DNA of 25,180 bases, from NCBI GenBank assembly GCA_039807445.1, contig JBDHRG010000034.1, positions 1-25,180 of the forward strand, in the 5' to 3' direction. This document shows, one piece after another, positions 7,147 through 15,067 of the stretch. Origin of the DNA: JBDHRG01 sp039807445. Its GTDB lineage: Bacteria; Pseudomonadota; Gammaproteobacteria; Competibacterales; Competibacteraceae. The position numbers and the translations under genes were made by a program. Within the stretch, counting starts at the first letter, position 1. Every line of letters begins with the position of its first letter. The notes under the pieces were generated by a model. The model saw only the letters and a list, made by a program, of their open reading frames with translations. It made no database searches and was not told the DNA's origin.

Positions 7147-9744
7147 TCACGCCGCCACCGGCTCGGGCTCGCGCACGCCGCCGGGCAGCGCGCTGGCGAT
7201 CGAGTGCAGCACCGCCGCGGCGTAGGGAATCGACTGCACCACCAGGATCACCGCCCAGAACCACACTTCGCGCACGTGCAGGCCGTACTCGAACACGATG
7301 CCGGCGGCCGAGATCCACAGCGCCAGCAGGATCAGCCCCTCTTCGCGCGCCATCAGCAGGCCGCGCACCAGCGCCGCGCTGTTCTCGCCCTTGGGCGTGC
7401 GCAGGAAGGCGCGGCCCTTGGTGAACAGCCCGGCGATGATCGCGCGCGCGATCGAGTGCGTCAGTCCCATGCCGGCGATCGCCGCACCGAAGCGCTGGCC
7501 GAAGGTGCAGGGCACACGTGCCGAGTACAGCACGAAGCTGTGCACGATTTTGTAGGCGAACATACCCAGCGTCGGGAACAGGAACACCGCCAGCGGGAAC
7601 TCGAAGTACTGCGGCAGCACCAGCAGCCCCACCGACCACACCAGCGCCGAAACCGTGAACACCAGGTGCAGCGCATCGGCGAACCACGGCAGCCAGCCGG
7701 TGACGAAGTGGAACTTCTGCGCTCCGCTCAGGTGGCCCGCGGCGCCGAGCGACTTCGGCAGCATCCACTTCCAGTAGCGCTTCAGGATCTGCACCGCGCC
7801 GTAGGCCCAGCGGAAGCGCTGGCCCTTGTAGGCGCCGAAGGTGTCGGGGGCGACGCCCTTGCCGAAGGCATGGTTGACGTATACCGCCTCGTAGCTGGCT
7901 TCCATCACCCGCAGCCCCAGCTCGGAGTCTTCGCAGATGCACCACTCGGCCCAGGGGCCGGTCGCGTCGATCGCCTGCTTGCGGATCAGCGTCATCGTGC
8001 CGTGCTGGATGATCGCGTCGCGCTCGTTGCGGTGCACCATGCCGATGTTGAAGAAGCCGGCGTATTCCCAGTTGGCCCACTCGGTGAAGCGGTCGTGCTC
8101 CCAGTCGCGGTGGTCCTGCGGCGCCTGGACGAAGCCGACCCGGGGGTTGTCGAAGTACGGCACCAGGCTCTTCAGCCAGTCGGGCTCGACGATGTAGTCG
8201 GCGTCGATCACGCCGACGACCTTCGCCGCCGGGTGGGTGCGCCTGAGGCCGAAGTTCAAGGCGCCGGCCTTGAAGCCGGGCCAGGGCTTGAGGTGCATGA
8301 AGCGGAAGCGCTCGCCGAGCTGGCGGCAGTGTGCTTCGAGCGGGCGCCAGACGGCTTCGGACGGCGTGTTGTTGTCGATCACCAGCACTTCGAAGTTCGG
8401 GTAGTCGAGGCGGGCGAGCGCGTTCAGCGTCTCGATCACCAGTTCGGGCGGTTCGTTGTAGCAGGCCAGGTGCAGCGACACCATCGGCCAGTCGCTGCGG
8501 TCGGGCTGCGGCTCGAGCGGTTTGAACAGGCGCTTCCAGTCGCGCTTCCACAGCATCTCGGTGAACTCGAAGCCGTTGATCAGCGCCACCATCAGCAGGC
8601 CGAACTGCGCCGGCAGCAGGATGCCGAGCATCAGCAGGCCGAGGTTGGTCAGGTACAGGTGTGCGGGCACGAACAGCGTCCACACCAGCAGCGAGGCCGA
8701 CAGCTGGATCAGCGTCGCGTAGAACAGCTTGCCGCGCAGGTGCAGGTCGTTGAAGCGGGCCGCGAACCAGACCATCGGCAGCAGCGCGACGATCGCCGCC
8801 AGCAGCGCCTGCAAAGTCCAGCTCTCATCCTCGACGATGGCGCCGCTCATCGGGAACTTGGGCTCGCGCTCGGCGTTCCACACGCCCCAGTACGCGCCGA
8901 CCGAACCCTCGATCGCCTTCTTCCAGGGCTGGTCGAAGGCTTCCATCACGAAGTAGTCGAGCTGCTCGTCCTCGGCGACGTTGAGGAAGCGGCGCAGGAA
9001 GCGCGCCTCGTGCGTCAGCGTCGGCACGGCGGCGCCGACGCGGTTGCCCTCGCTCGGCCAGCCGACCTCGGAGATCAGGATGGGCTTGTCGGGGTAGGCG
9101 GCCTCGAGTTCGTGCACACGGCGCAGCACGTAGTCGACCGCCTGCTCGAACGGCACCTTTTCCCAGTACGGCAGCAGTTGCACCGCGATGAAGTCGACCT
9201 CCCTGGCCAGCTCGGGGAAGCGCAGCCACACGTGCCAGGGCTCGGCGGTCGACACCGGCACCTTGACCTCGCGGCGTACCTGGCGCAGGTAGGCGGCGAG
9301 CTCCTTGATCGTCAGGTCGGCGCGCAGGATCGCCTCGTTGCCGACCACGACGCGGGTGATGTTGTCGTTGGCTTTCGCCAGCGCGATCAGGTTGTCGATC
9401 TCGCGCTTGTTCAGTTCGGTGCGCTGGTCGAGCCAGGCGCCGGCGGTGACCGTCAGGCCGTGCTTCTTCGCCAGCGGCGGCACTGCGTCGAGGCCGTCGA
9501 GCGTGGTGTAGGTGCGCACGCTCCTGGCGTACGGCGCGATGATGCCGAGGTCGCGATCGATCTGCTCGGGCGTCGGGTGCTGGCCCTCGAGCGGATTCTG
9601 GTCGCGCTGGTAGGGGCTGAACGAAAAGCCGTTGATCTGGCCGTGCCAGGGCGTCTCGGCGGTCGGGCGGTTGAACAGCGCCCAGAGGCCGATGTTGGCG
9701 AAGATCACCAGCAGGACGATCAGCAGACCGTGTCGTCTACGCAT
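7147..9744 (-). CDS. ndvB: GH17-GT2 fusion, NdvB-type beta-glucan synthase
   Basis: An 865-residue inner-membrane protein. After one N-terminal helix (7-24) comes a periplasmic GH17 domain (about 35-300). Its proton donor is Glu137 in VVVGNEAI and its nucleophile Glu226 in ILISEVGWPS. Helices at about 311-329, 341-363 and 366-391 lead to a cytoplasmic family 2 glycosyltransferase. This has ACYNEPPE, DAD (514-516), the ED of ICEDSELG (605-606) and QRFRW (642-646), followed by further helices at about 675-850. The architecture matches Pseudomonas NdvB and Bradyrhizobium relatives that make beta-1,3-linked, often cyclic, glucans, with the GH17 part acting as a transglycosylase. Expected product: periplasmic or extracellular beta-glucan. 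GAGGT lies about 11 nt before the ATG. It is first in a likely three-gene operon and divergent from fbpA. Confidence 0.88.
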   Translation of the reverse strand: MRRRHGLLIVLLVIFANIGLWALFNRPTAETPWHGQINGFSFSPYQRDQNPLEGQHPTPEQIDRDLGIIAPYARSVRTYTTLDGLDAVPPLAKKHGLTVTAGAWLDQRTELNKREIDNLIALAKANDNITRVVVGNEAILRADLTIKELAAYLRQVRREVKVPVSTAEPWHVWLRFPELAREVDFIAVQLLPYWEKVPFEQAVDYVLRRVHELEAAYPDKPILISEVGWPSEGNRVGAAVPTLTHEARFLRRFLNVAEDEQLDYFVMEAFDQPWKKAIEGSVGAYWGVWNAEREPKFPMSGAIVEDESWTLQALLAAIVALLPMVWFAARFNDLHLRGKLFYATLIQLSASLLVWTLFVPAHLYLTNLGLLMLGILLPAQFGLLMVALINGFEFTEMLWKRDWKRLFKPLEPQPDRSDWPMVSLHLACYNEPPELVIETLNALARLDYPNFEVLVIDNNTPSEAVWRPLEAHCRQLGERFRFMHLKPWPGFKAGALNFGLRRTHPAAKVVGVIDADYIVEPDWLKSLVPYFDNPRVGFVQAPQDHRDWEHDRFTEWANWEYAGFFNIGMVHRNERDAIIQHGTMTLIRKQAIDATGPWAEWCICEDSELGLRVMEASYEAVYVNHAFGKGVAPDTFGAYKGQRFRWAYGAVQILKRYWKWMLPKSLGAAGHLSGAQKFHFVTGWLPWFADALHLVFTVSALVWSVGLLVLPQYFEFPLAVFLFPTLGMFAYKIVHSFVLYSARVPCTFGQRFGAAIAGMGLTHSIARAIIAGLFTKGRAFLRTPKGENSAALVRGLLMAREEGLILLALWISAAGIVFEYGLHVREVWFWAVILVVQSIPYAAAVLHSIASALPGGVREPEPVAA

Positions 9745-9979
9745 GTCGGAGAACTACCTCGGGGTGTCGGGTGCTCGCCGCGCTCGAACGGAAAGCGCGC
9801 CGCGTGGACCGTGGCCGGGCGATGAGCCGCGGTGGCGGGCGGCCCGCGGGATGCGGTGAATTGCGCGCGATTCTAAGCCGATCGGGGGGGTTGGGGAATG
9901 GGCGTGATCCTGCCGATCGTCGGCGGCTTGATGCGCGTCAATGCGATCGCGTCTCGAACGCTTGGTCGCTGCTGATCGC

Positions 9980-10008
9980 TTGCGTCGACGAATGAGAATT
10001 ACTATCGT
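9980..10008 (+). promoter_or_regulatory. Probable fbpA promoter
   Basis: TTGCGT at 9980-9985 (3-4 of 6 to consensus) and TATCGT at 10003-10008 (4 of 6) are spaced by 17 bp. The Fur-box-like sequence occupies the spacer and the start of the -10, the classic arrangement for iron repression. Transcription would start near 10015, leaving a leader of about 25 nt. Confidence 0.4.
9988..10006 (+). promoter_or_regulatory. Fur box
   Basis: ACGAATGAGAATTACTATC matches the 19-bp Fur consensus GATAATGATAATCATTATC at 13 of 19 positions, including the core AATGA and AAT. It stands out as an AT-rich island in very GC-rich DNA. It lies about 34 bp before the start of a ferric-iron binding protein gene, which is where iron control is expected. 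It could also act on the divergent glucan synthase-ChaN operon. Confidence 0.65.
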
Positions 10009-10039
10009 GTCGAAACTCATCCAGCAGGAGACCCATGTC

Positions 10040-11044
10040 GTGATCGCTCAATCCGTTCGTTCGCTGGCGCTGGCCGTGGCCGCCGCGCTGTCGCTGCCGG
10101 CCGTCGCCGCCGACGAAGTGGTGGTCTACTCGGCGCGCAACGAGCAGCTGATCAAGCCGCTGTTCGACGCCTATACCGCCAGGACCGGCGTCAAGATCAG
10201 CTACGTCACCGACAAGGAAGGCGCGCTGCTGGAGAAGCTGAAGGCCGAAGGCGCCAACACCCCGGCCGACATCCTGATGACCGTCGACGCCGGCAACCTC
10301 TGGCAAGCCGCCAACGAGGACGTGCTGGCCGAGGTGAAGTCGAAGGTGCTCGAGGCCGACGTCCCGGCGCACCTGCGCGACCCCGAGGGCCAGTGGTTCG
10401 GCCTGTCGGTGCGCGCACGCACCTTGGTCTACAACACGCAGAAGGTGAAGCCCGAACAGCTGTCCAGCTACGAGGCGCTGGCCGAACCGCAGTGGAAGGG
10501 GCGTCTGTGCCTGCGCACCTCGAAGAAGGTCTACAACCAGTCGCTGGTGGCGATGATGATCGTCCGTGACGGCGAACCGGCCACCGAGAAGACCGTCAAG
10601 GGCTGGGTCGCCAACCTCGCCACCGATCCGTTCGCCGACGACACCGCCGCGATCAAGGCGGTCGCCGCCGGCCAGTGCGACGTCACCGTCGTCAACACCT
10701 ACTACTTCGGCCGCCTGATCAAGGACAGCCCGGATTTGCCGCTGGCGGTGTTCTGGCCGAACCAGCAGGGCAGCGGTGTGCACGTCAACGTCTCGGGCGC
10801 CGGCGTCACCAAGCATGCCAAGCACCGCGACGCGGCGGTCAAGCTGCTCGAGTGGCTGTCGGGCCCCGAGGCGCAGGCGATGTACGCCAACGGCAACATG
10901 GAGTTCCCCGTCAACAGCCAGGTCCAGCCGGACCCGCTGGTCGCCCGCTGGGGCAGCTTCAAGCAGGACACCATCAACGTGTCCGAAGCCGGCCGACTGC
11001 AGGCCAAGGCCGTGATGCTGATGGACCGTGCCGGCTATCGCTGA
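10040..11044 (+). CDS. fbpA: Ferric iron ABC transporter, periplasmic binding protein
   Basis: A 334-residue FbpA/FutA/AfuA-type protein that carries Fe(III) through the periplasm to an ABC permease. The signal peptide is about 1-23 (ends LPAVA). The mature start DEVVVYSARNEQLIKPLFDAY is typical. The iron-ligand tyrosine pair is Tyr221-Tyr222 in NTYYFGRL. Cys157 and Cys213 may form a disulphide. The GTG at 10040 is chosen because CAGGAG (10025-10030) lies 9 nt upstream and it gives a clean signal peptide. An upstream ATG at 10035 in another frame makes only ATG-TCG-TGA, whose stop overlaps this GTG. The in-frame ATG at 9992 lies inside the Fur box and is unlikely. The permease gene follows after 120 bp. 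Confidence 0.92.
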   Translation: MIAQSVRSLALAVAAALSLPAVAADEVVVYSARNEQLIKPLFDAYTARTGVKISYVTDKEGALLEKLKAEGANTPADILMTVDAGNLWQAANEDVLAEVKSKVLEADVPAHLRDPEGQWFGLSVRARTLVYNTQKVKPEQLSSYEALAEPQWKGRLCLRTSKKVYNQSLVAMMIVRDGEPATEKTVKGWVANLATDPFADDTAAIKAVAAGQCDVTVVNTYYFGRLIKDSPDLPLAVFWPNQQGSGVHVNVSGAGVTKHAKHRDAAVKLLEWLSGPEAQAMYANGNMEFPVNSQVQPDPLVARWGSFKQDTINVSEAGRLQAKAVMLMDRAGYR

Positions 11045-11061
11045 TCGAGGGCGCCCCCCCT

Positions 11062-11098
11062 GCGCCGGCCGGCAGGCCGGTGCGGGCGGACCCCGCCC
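11062..11098 (+). promoter_or_regulatory. Tandem stem-loops between fbpA and fbpB
   Basis: The first hairpin pairs GCGCCGGCC (11062-11070) with GGCCGGTGC (11075-11083), nine pairs with one G-U and a GGCA loop. The second pairs GGGCGG (11084-11089) with CCGCCC (11093-11098). No T tract follows. Such hairpins after binding-protein genes usually protect the upstream message and lower expression of the downstream permease; that role is inferred here. Confidence 0.45.
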
Positions 11099-11164
11099 CG
11101 CGTCGGTTCCGGACGGCGTGTGTGCGCCGTACATCTGCTTTCCGCGTCCGTGGAGACCAGCGCC

Positions 11165-12820
11165 ATGGCGAGCGTGGTGAGCGCCCCGCCGTCGATCGCG
11201 TCCCGGACCGTGCCGGCGCCGCGCGGCCGCGGCTGGCGCCTGGCCGTGGCGCTGCTCGCGGCGCTGGTCGGCGTGCCGCTCGCGGTGATCGTCGCCAGCT
11301 GGGGCACGATCGATGCCGAGATCTGGTCGCATCTGGCGTCGACCGTGATGCCACGGCTGCTGGCGAACACCGCGCTGTTGCTCGCCGGCGTCGGCGTCGG
11401 CACCGCGGTGCTCGGCGTGGGTCTGGCATGGCTGACGGTGATGTGCGCCTTCCCCGGGCGGCGCTGGTTCGACTGGATGCTGATGCTGCCGCTGGCGGTG
11501 CCGGCGTACGTGCTGGCGATGATCGCGATCGGGCTGTTCGACTTCAGCGGCCCGCTGCAGACCGCGCTTCGCGCCTGGCTCGGTCCGGGGCAGTGGCTGC
11601 CGCCGATCCGCTCGACCGGCGGCGTGGTGGCGGTGATGACGCTGGCGCTGTACCCCTACGTCTACATGCTGGCGCGCAGCGCCTTCCTCGGCCAGGGGCG
11701 CAGCCAGCTCGAAGCGGCGCGCGCGCTCGGCTACCGGCCGCGTGAAGCGTTCCTGCGCGTCGCCATCCCCGGGGCGCGGCCAGCGATCGCCGCTGGCATC
11801 GGTCTGGCGCTGATGGAAGCGCTGGCCGATTTCGGCACCGTCGCCACCTTCAACTTCGACACCTTCACCACCGCGATCTACAAGACCTGGTTCGGCTTCT
11901 TCAAGGTCGAGGCCGCGGCGCAGCTCGCTTCGCTGCTGCTGCTGCTGGTCGCGCTCGGTGTGTTCGGCGAGCGCAAGCTGCGCGGGCGGGCGCGCTACGT
12001 TGCCAGCGGCGCGCCGGCGCGCGACACGCCGATCCGCCTGCGCGGCGCGCGCGCCTGGGCGGCGAGCGGCGTTTGCGCGCTGGTGTTCGCGCTCGGCTTC
12101 GGCATCCCGATGGCGCAGCTCGCACTGTGGGTGGTGCCGAACCTGGCCCGCGAGCTCGACGCCCAGTACTGGACGCGCCTCGGCCACACGCTGGTCCTGG
12201 GCGGCGGCGCGGCGCTGTTCACCGTCGCCGGCGCGCTGGTGCTGGCCTATGCCCGGCGGCACTGGCCGAGCCGCGGGCTGCGGGCTTCGGTGCGCATCGC
12301 CACGCTCGGCTACGCGCTGCCGGGCTCGGTGCTCGCGGTCGGCATCATGATCGCGTTCACCTGGATCGACCGCGGGCTGGCGACGGTGCTGGCCGGTTTC
12401 GGCATCGAGCTCGACGCGGTGCTGCGCGGCTCGGTGTGGGCGCTGCTGCTCGCTTATGCGGTGCGCTTCCTCGCGGTCGCCTACGGCCCGGTCGACAGCG
12501 GCTTCGAGCGCATCCGCCCGAGCCTGGTCGAAGCCGCGCGCAGCCTCGGCGCCGGCCAGCGCCAGATCCTGACACGCGTCTACCTGCCGCTGCTGCGCCC
12601 GGGCGTGCTCAGTGCGGCGCTGCTGGTGCTGGTCGACGTGATGAAGGAGCAGCCGGCGACGCTGATGCTGCGCCCTTTCGGCTGGGACACCTTCGCCGTG
12701 CGGATCTTCGAGCTGACCTCGGAGGGCGAATGGGAGCGCGCGGCGCTGCCGGCGCTGACGCTGGTGCTGACCGGGCTGTTGCCGGTGCTGCTGCTGGTGC
12801 GCAAGTCGGCGGGGCGGTAG
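11165..12820 (+). CDS. fbpB: Ferric iron ABC transporter, fused permease
   Basis: A 551-residue inner-membrane permease of the FbpB/SfuB/AfuB type, in which two permease halves are joined. Two EAA loops that dock the ATPase are visible: EAARALGYRPREAFLRVAIPG (183-203) and EAARSLGAGQRQILTRVYLP (456-475). About twelve hydrophobic helices are spread over both halves, and a basic linker lies at about 268-297. The ATG at 11165 is chosen because GGAGA (11152-11156) lies 8 nt upstream; an in-frame GTG at 11120 lacks a good site. It is preceded by fbpA. No FbpC ATPase gene follows in the window, so the ATPase must be encoded elsewhere or shared. Confidence 0.9.
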   Translation: MASVVSAPPSIASRTVPAPRGRGWRLAVALLAALVGVPLAVIVASWGTIDAEIWSHLASTVMPRLLANTALLLAGVGVGTAVLGVGLAWLTVMCAFPGRRWFDWMLMLPLAVPAYVLAMIAIGLFDFSGPLQTALRAWLGPGQWLPPIRSTGGVVAVMTLALYPYVYMLARSAFLGQGRSQLEAARALGYRPREAFLRVAIPGARPAIAAGIGLALMEALADFGTVATFNFDTFTTAIYKTWFGFFKVEAAAQLASLLLLLVALGVFGERKLRGRARYVASGAPARDTPIRLRGARAWAASGVCALVFALGFGIPMAQLALWVVPNLARELDAQYWTRLGHTLVLGGGAALFTVAGALVLAYARRHWPSRGLRASVRIATLGYALPGSVLAVGIMIAFTWIDRGLATVLAGFGIELDAVLRGSVWALLLAYAVRFLAVAYGPVDSGFERIRPSLVEAARSLGAGQRQILTRVYLPLLRPGVLSAALLVLVDVMKEQPATLMLRPFGWDTFAVRIFELTSEGEWERAALPALTLVLTGLLPVLLLVRKSAGR

Positions 12821-12860
12821 CCGCCGCCTTGCGCCCTACCGTGCGCGGGCCAGACTTGCG

Positions 12861-12881
12861 GGGCCGGCACGATGCCGGTCC
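12861..12881 (+). terminator. GC-rich hairpin after fbpB, possible weak terminator
   Basis: GGGCCGGCA (12861-12869) pairs with TGCCGGTCC (12873-12881), nine pairs including one G-U, with a three-base loop. There is no T tract, so it may act with Rho or only as an RNA stabiliser. It lies 40 bp after the permease stop and 19 bp before the muramidase ATG. Confidence 0.3.
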
Positions 12882-12900
12882 GGCTGAAAGGAGAAAGCCC

Positions 12901-13782
12901 ATGCCCGGTCTCAGCGCATCCGTGGGGCTCGGCGGCGCCAACCGCGCCGCCGACGTGAGCCAGGTCCAGCAATTGCTCGACCGCTTCGTCGCGCGCCTCG
13001 ACCTGCCGCCGCTCACGGCCGACGGCGACTTCGGCCCGCGTACCGAGGCGGCGATCAAGGCGTTCCAGCGCGAAGTCGTCGGCATGGAACACCCCGACGG
13101 GCGAATCGACGTCGGCGGCCACACCTGGCAGGCGCTGCAAGGCCCGGCGGAAGCCGCTGCGCCGGCGGCGCCGGAAGCGATGCCGGCCGGGCTGGGCGCG
13201 CTGTTCACGCCGGGACCGCATGCCGCGCTGGCACCTCAGGACTACGCCGATGCCGCCGCCCGGCTCGGCTGCGAGGTCGCCGCGATCCGCGCGGTCGCCG
13301 CGGTCGAGTCGGGGCGCAACGCCTTCGACGCGCAGGGCCGACCGACCATTCTGTTCGAGCGCCACCTGTTCCACAAGCTGACCGAAGGCCGCTTCGCCGC
13401 GCAGGTGCCCGATCTGTCGAACCCGAGCTGGGGCGGCTACGGCAAGGCGTCGGCGCAGTACGGTCGGCTCGCGCGCGCGTACGCGCTCGACGCCGAGGCG
13501 GCGCTGAAGTCGTGCTCGTGGGGCATGTTCCAGATCCTCGGCCTGAACCACGCGTCGGCCGGCTTCGCCGCGGTCGAAGACTTCGTGCGCGCGATGGCGC
13601 GCGGCGAGGCCGAACACCTGCAAACCTTCGTCGCCTTCATCCTGTCGCACGGCTCGATGCACGCCGCGCTGACGCGCCGCGACTGGGCCGGCTTCGCGCT
13701 GCGCTACAATGGCCCCGATTACCACAAGAACCGCTACGACGAGCGCATCGGCGAGCGCTACCGGACATTCGCGTCGGCCTGA
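12901..13782 (+). CDS. Endolysin-like N-acetylmuramidase with N-terminal peptidoglycan-binding domain
   Basis: A 293-residue protein. Residues about 15-80 form a PG_binding_1 domain (DVSQVQQLLDRFVARL and FGPRTEAAIKAFQREV). A Pro/Ala linker spans about 81-110. The rest is an N-acetylmuramidase domain of the DUF3380 type, with likely catalytic Glu136 in AVAAVESGRNAF and conserved FERHLFH (152-158), CSWGMFQILG and RYNGPDYHKNRYDERI. This binding-then-catalytic order is known from endolysins of Gram-negative phages such as Burkholderia phage AP3. No signal peptide or export anchor is seen, and no holin, spanin or phage gene is nearby. AAAGGAGAAA precedes the ATG. It could be a phage remnant, a self-lysis enzyme or a secreted effector; nothing here decides between them. 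Confidence 0.87.
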   Translation: MPGLSASVGLGGANRAADVSQVQQLLDRFVARLDLPPLTADGDFGPRTEAAIKAFQREVVGMEHPDGRIDVGGHTWQALQGPAEAAAPAAPEAMPAGLGALFTPGPHAALAPQDYADAAARLGCEVAAIRAVAAVESGRNAFDAQGRPTILFERHLFHKLTEGRFAAQVPDLSNPSWGGYGKASAQYGRLARAYALDAEAALKSCSWGMFQILGLNHASAGFAAVEDFVRAMARGEAEHLQTFVAFILSHGSMHAALTRRDWAGFALRYNGPDYHKNRYDERIGERYRTFASA

Positions 13783-13924
13783 ACCATGCGCCGACATCCC
13801 GCTGTCCGGGCGGCTGCGTGGCGCATCCGCTGGACATCAGGAAGGGCGATGATCGAGGGGGACGAGTGCCGCGCGGACCCCTCCCTCATCCCTCATCCCC
13901 CATCACCCGAAAAGGAGAAAACCC

Positions 13925-14503
13925 GTGTCCGAAGCGATCAGCCGCTTTCCCGTGCCCGAGCTCGACGCGTTGCCCGAGGACGTCCGCGCGCGCATCCTCG
14001 CGGTGCAGGAGAAGGCCGGCTTCATCCCCAACGTGTTCCTGGTGCTCGCGCACCGGCCCGACGAGTTCCGCGCCTTCTTCGCCTACCACGACGCGCTGAT
14101 GGAGCGCGACAGCGGCCTGAGCAAGGCCGAGCGCGAAATGATCGTGGTCGCGACCAGCGCCGCCAACCAGTGCGAATACTGCGTGGTCGCGCACGGCGCG
14201 CTGGTGCGGATCTACGCCAAGAACCCGTATCTCGCCGACCAGCTCGCCGTCAACCACACCCGCGCCGACATCAGCCCGCGCCAGCGCGTGATGCTCGACT
14301 TCGCGCTGCGCATTGCGTTCGATGCCAACCACGTCGAGGAAGCCGACTTCGAGCCCCTGAGGCGCGCCGGCTTCAGCGACGACGACATCTGGGACATCGG
14401 CGCGATCGCCGCCTTCTTCGGCCTGTCGAATCGCCTGGTCGGCCTGACCGGCATGCGCCCCAACCCCGAGTTCTACCTGATGGGGCGGGTTCCGCGCGGC
14501 TGA
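13925..14503 (+). CDS. AhpD-like / carboxymuconolactone decarboxylase family, peroxidase-related protein
   Basis: A 192-residue cytoplasmic protein of the AhpD-like fold. The redox motif is CEYC (Cys83, Cys86) followed by His90 in NQCEYCVVAHG, with the upstream Glu71 (AEREMIVV) that completes the AhpD proton relay. The C-terminal half ends NPEFYLMGRVPR, typical of the peroxidase-related subgroup of this family. Likely activity is thiol-dependent peroxide reduction; the partner is unknown. The GTG at 13925 is chosen because AAGGAG (13912-13917) lies 7 nt upstream. GcvH and thiol peroxidase genes follow on the same strand, so it may belong to an oxidative-stress cluster. Confidence 0.87.
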   Translation: MSEAISRFPVPELDALPEDVRARILAVQEKAGFIPNVFLVLAHRPDEFRAFFAYHDALMERDSGLSKAEREMIVVATSAANQCEYCVVAHGALVRIYAKNPYLADQLAVNHTRADISPRQRVMLDFALRIAFDANHVEEADFEPLRRAGFSDDDIWDIGAIAAFFGLSNRLVGLTGMRPNPEFYLMGRVPRG

Positions 14504-14629
14504 GGGGTGAGGAAGAACGATCCCGGCTGGCAGCCTCACGAAGCAGCCCCTATAGTCTGCGCCACGCCGCAAGCGGCGCTCCGACCATCGGCCCGCGGCG
14601 CGGGCCGCAGCGCGAGAGGACGAACAACG

Positions 14630-15010
14630 ATGAGCGAGATTCCCGCCGATCTGCACTACACCCGCTCGCACGAGTGGATCCGCGTCGAAGCCGACGGCAG
14701 CCTGACCATCGGCATCAGCGATCATGCGCAGACCGCGCTCGGCGACCTGGTCTACGTCGAGGCGCCGCAGGTCGGCCGCGTCGTCGCCGCCGGCGAAGCC
14801 TGCGCCGTGGTCGAGTCGGTCAAGGCCGCCTCCGACATCTACGCGCCGGTGGCCGGCGAAGTGATCGAGGTCAACGAGGCGCTGGCCGAGACGCCCGAAC
14901 TGGTCAACCAGGACCCCTACGGCGACGGCTGGCTGTTCAGGCTGCACGCCAGCGGCCGCCCCGACGGTCTGCTCGACGCTGCCGCCTACGCCGCCTCGAT
15001 CGAAGAATGA
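14630..15010 (+). CDS. gcvH: Glycine cleavage system H protein
   Basis: A 126-residue lipoyl carrier that shuttles the aminomethyl group between the P, T and L proteins of glycine cleavage. The lipoylated residue is Lys65 in VESVKAASDIYAPVAGEV. The N-terminal HYTRSHEWIRVE and the NQDPYGDGWLF segment are characteristic, and the length is normal. GAGAGGA (14614-14620) lies 9 nt before the ATG. A TATAGT (14551-14556) upstream could be a -10 box, but no -35 is evident. gcvT and gcvP are not in the window, and I see no glycine riboswitch upstream. GcvH may serve a glycine cleavage system encoded elsewhere, or act as a lipoyl carrier. Confidence 0.95.
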   Translation: MSEIPADLHYTRSHEWIRVEADGSLTIGISDHAQTALGDLVYVEAPQVGRVVAAGEACAVVESVKAASDIYAPVAGEVIEVNEALAETPELVNQDPYGDGWLFRLHASGRPDGLLDAAAYAASIEE

Positions 15011-15067
15011 GGCACCGTCGGCTCCGGCCGCCCCCCCTGCCTGATAAAGAAAAAGGAGATCATCGCG

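Noticed and set aside
5885..8683. A single 932-codon open frame through chaN and on into the glycosyltransferase region
   Set aside because: The upstream part is an out-of-frame shadow of the GH17-GT2 gene, made possible by high GC and few stop codons. Only the ChaN-PDZ part has recognisable domains, a signal peptide and a ribosome binding site.
6922..9825. A 967-codon open frame on the plus strand, antisense to the glucan synthase
   Set aside because: The product is rich in His, Arg, Gln and Val with no domains. It is the typical mirror of a high-GC gene.
9992..10039. Longer N-terminus for FbpA starting at the ATG at 9992
   Set aside because: It lies within the Fur box and upstream of the good CAGGAG site, and it would put 16 extra residues before an already complete signal peptide.
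13705..13710. TACAAT inside the muramidase gene as a promoter for the AhpD-like gene
   Set aside because: It matches the -10 consensus well, but no -35 box lies 16-18 bp upstream and it encodes part of a conserved motif (RYNGPDYH).
14590..14607. GC-only hairpin before gcvH as a terminator or riboswitch
   Set aside because: GGCCCGC/GCGGGCC has no T tract, and no glycine riboswitch features are visible. Such stems are expected by chance in DNA this GC-rich.
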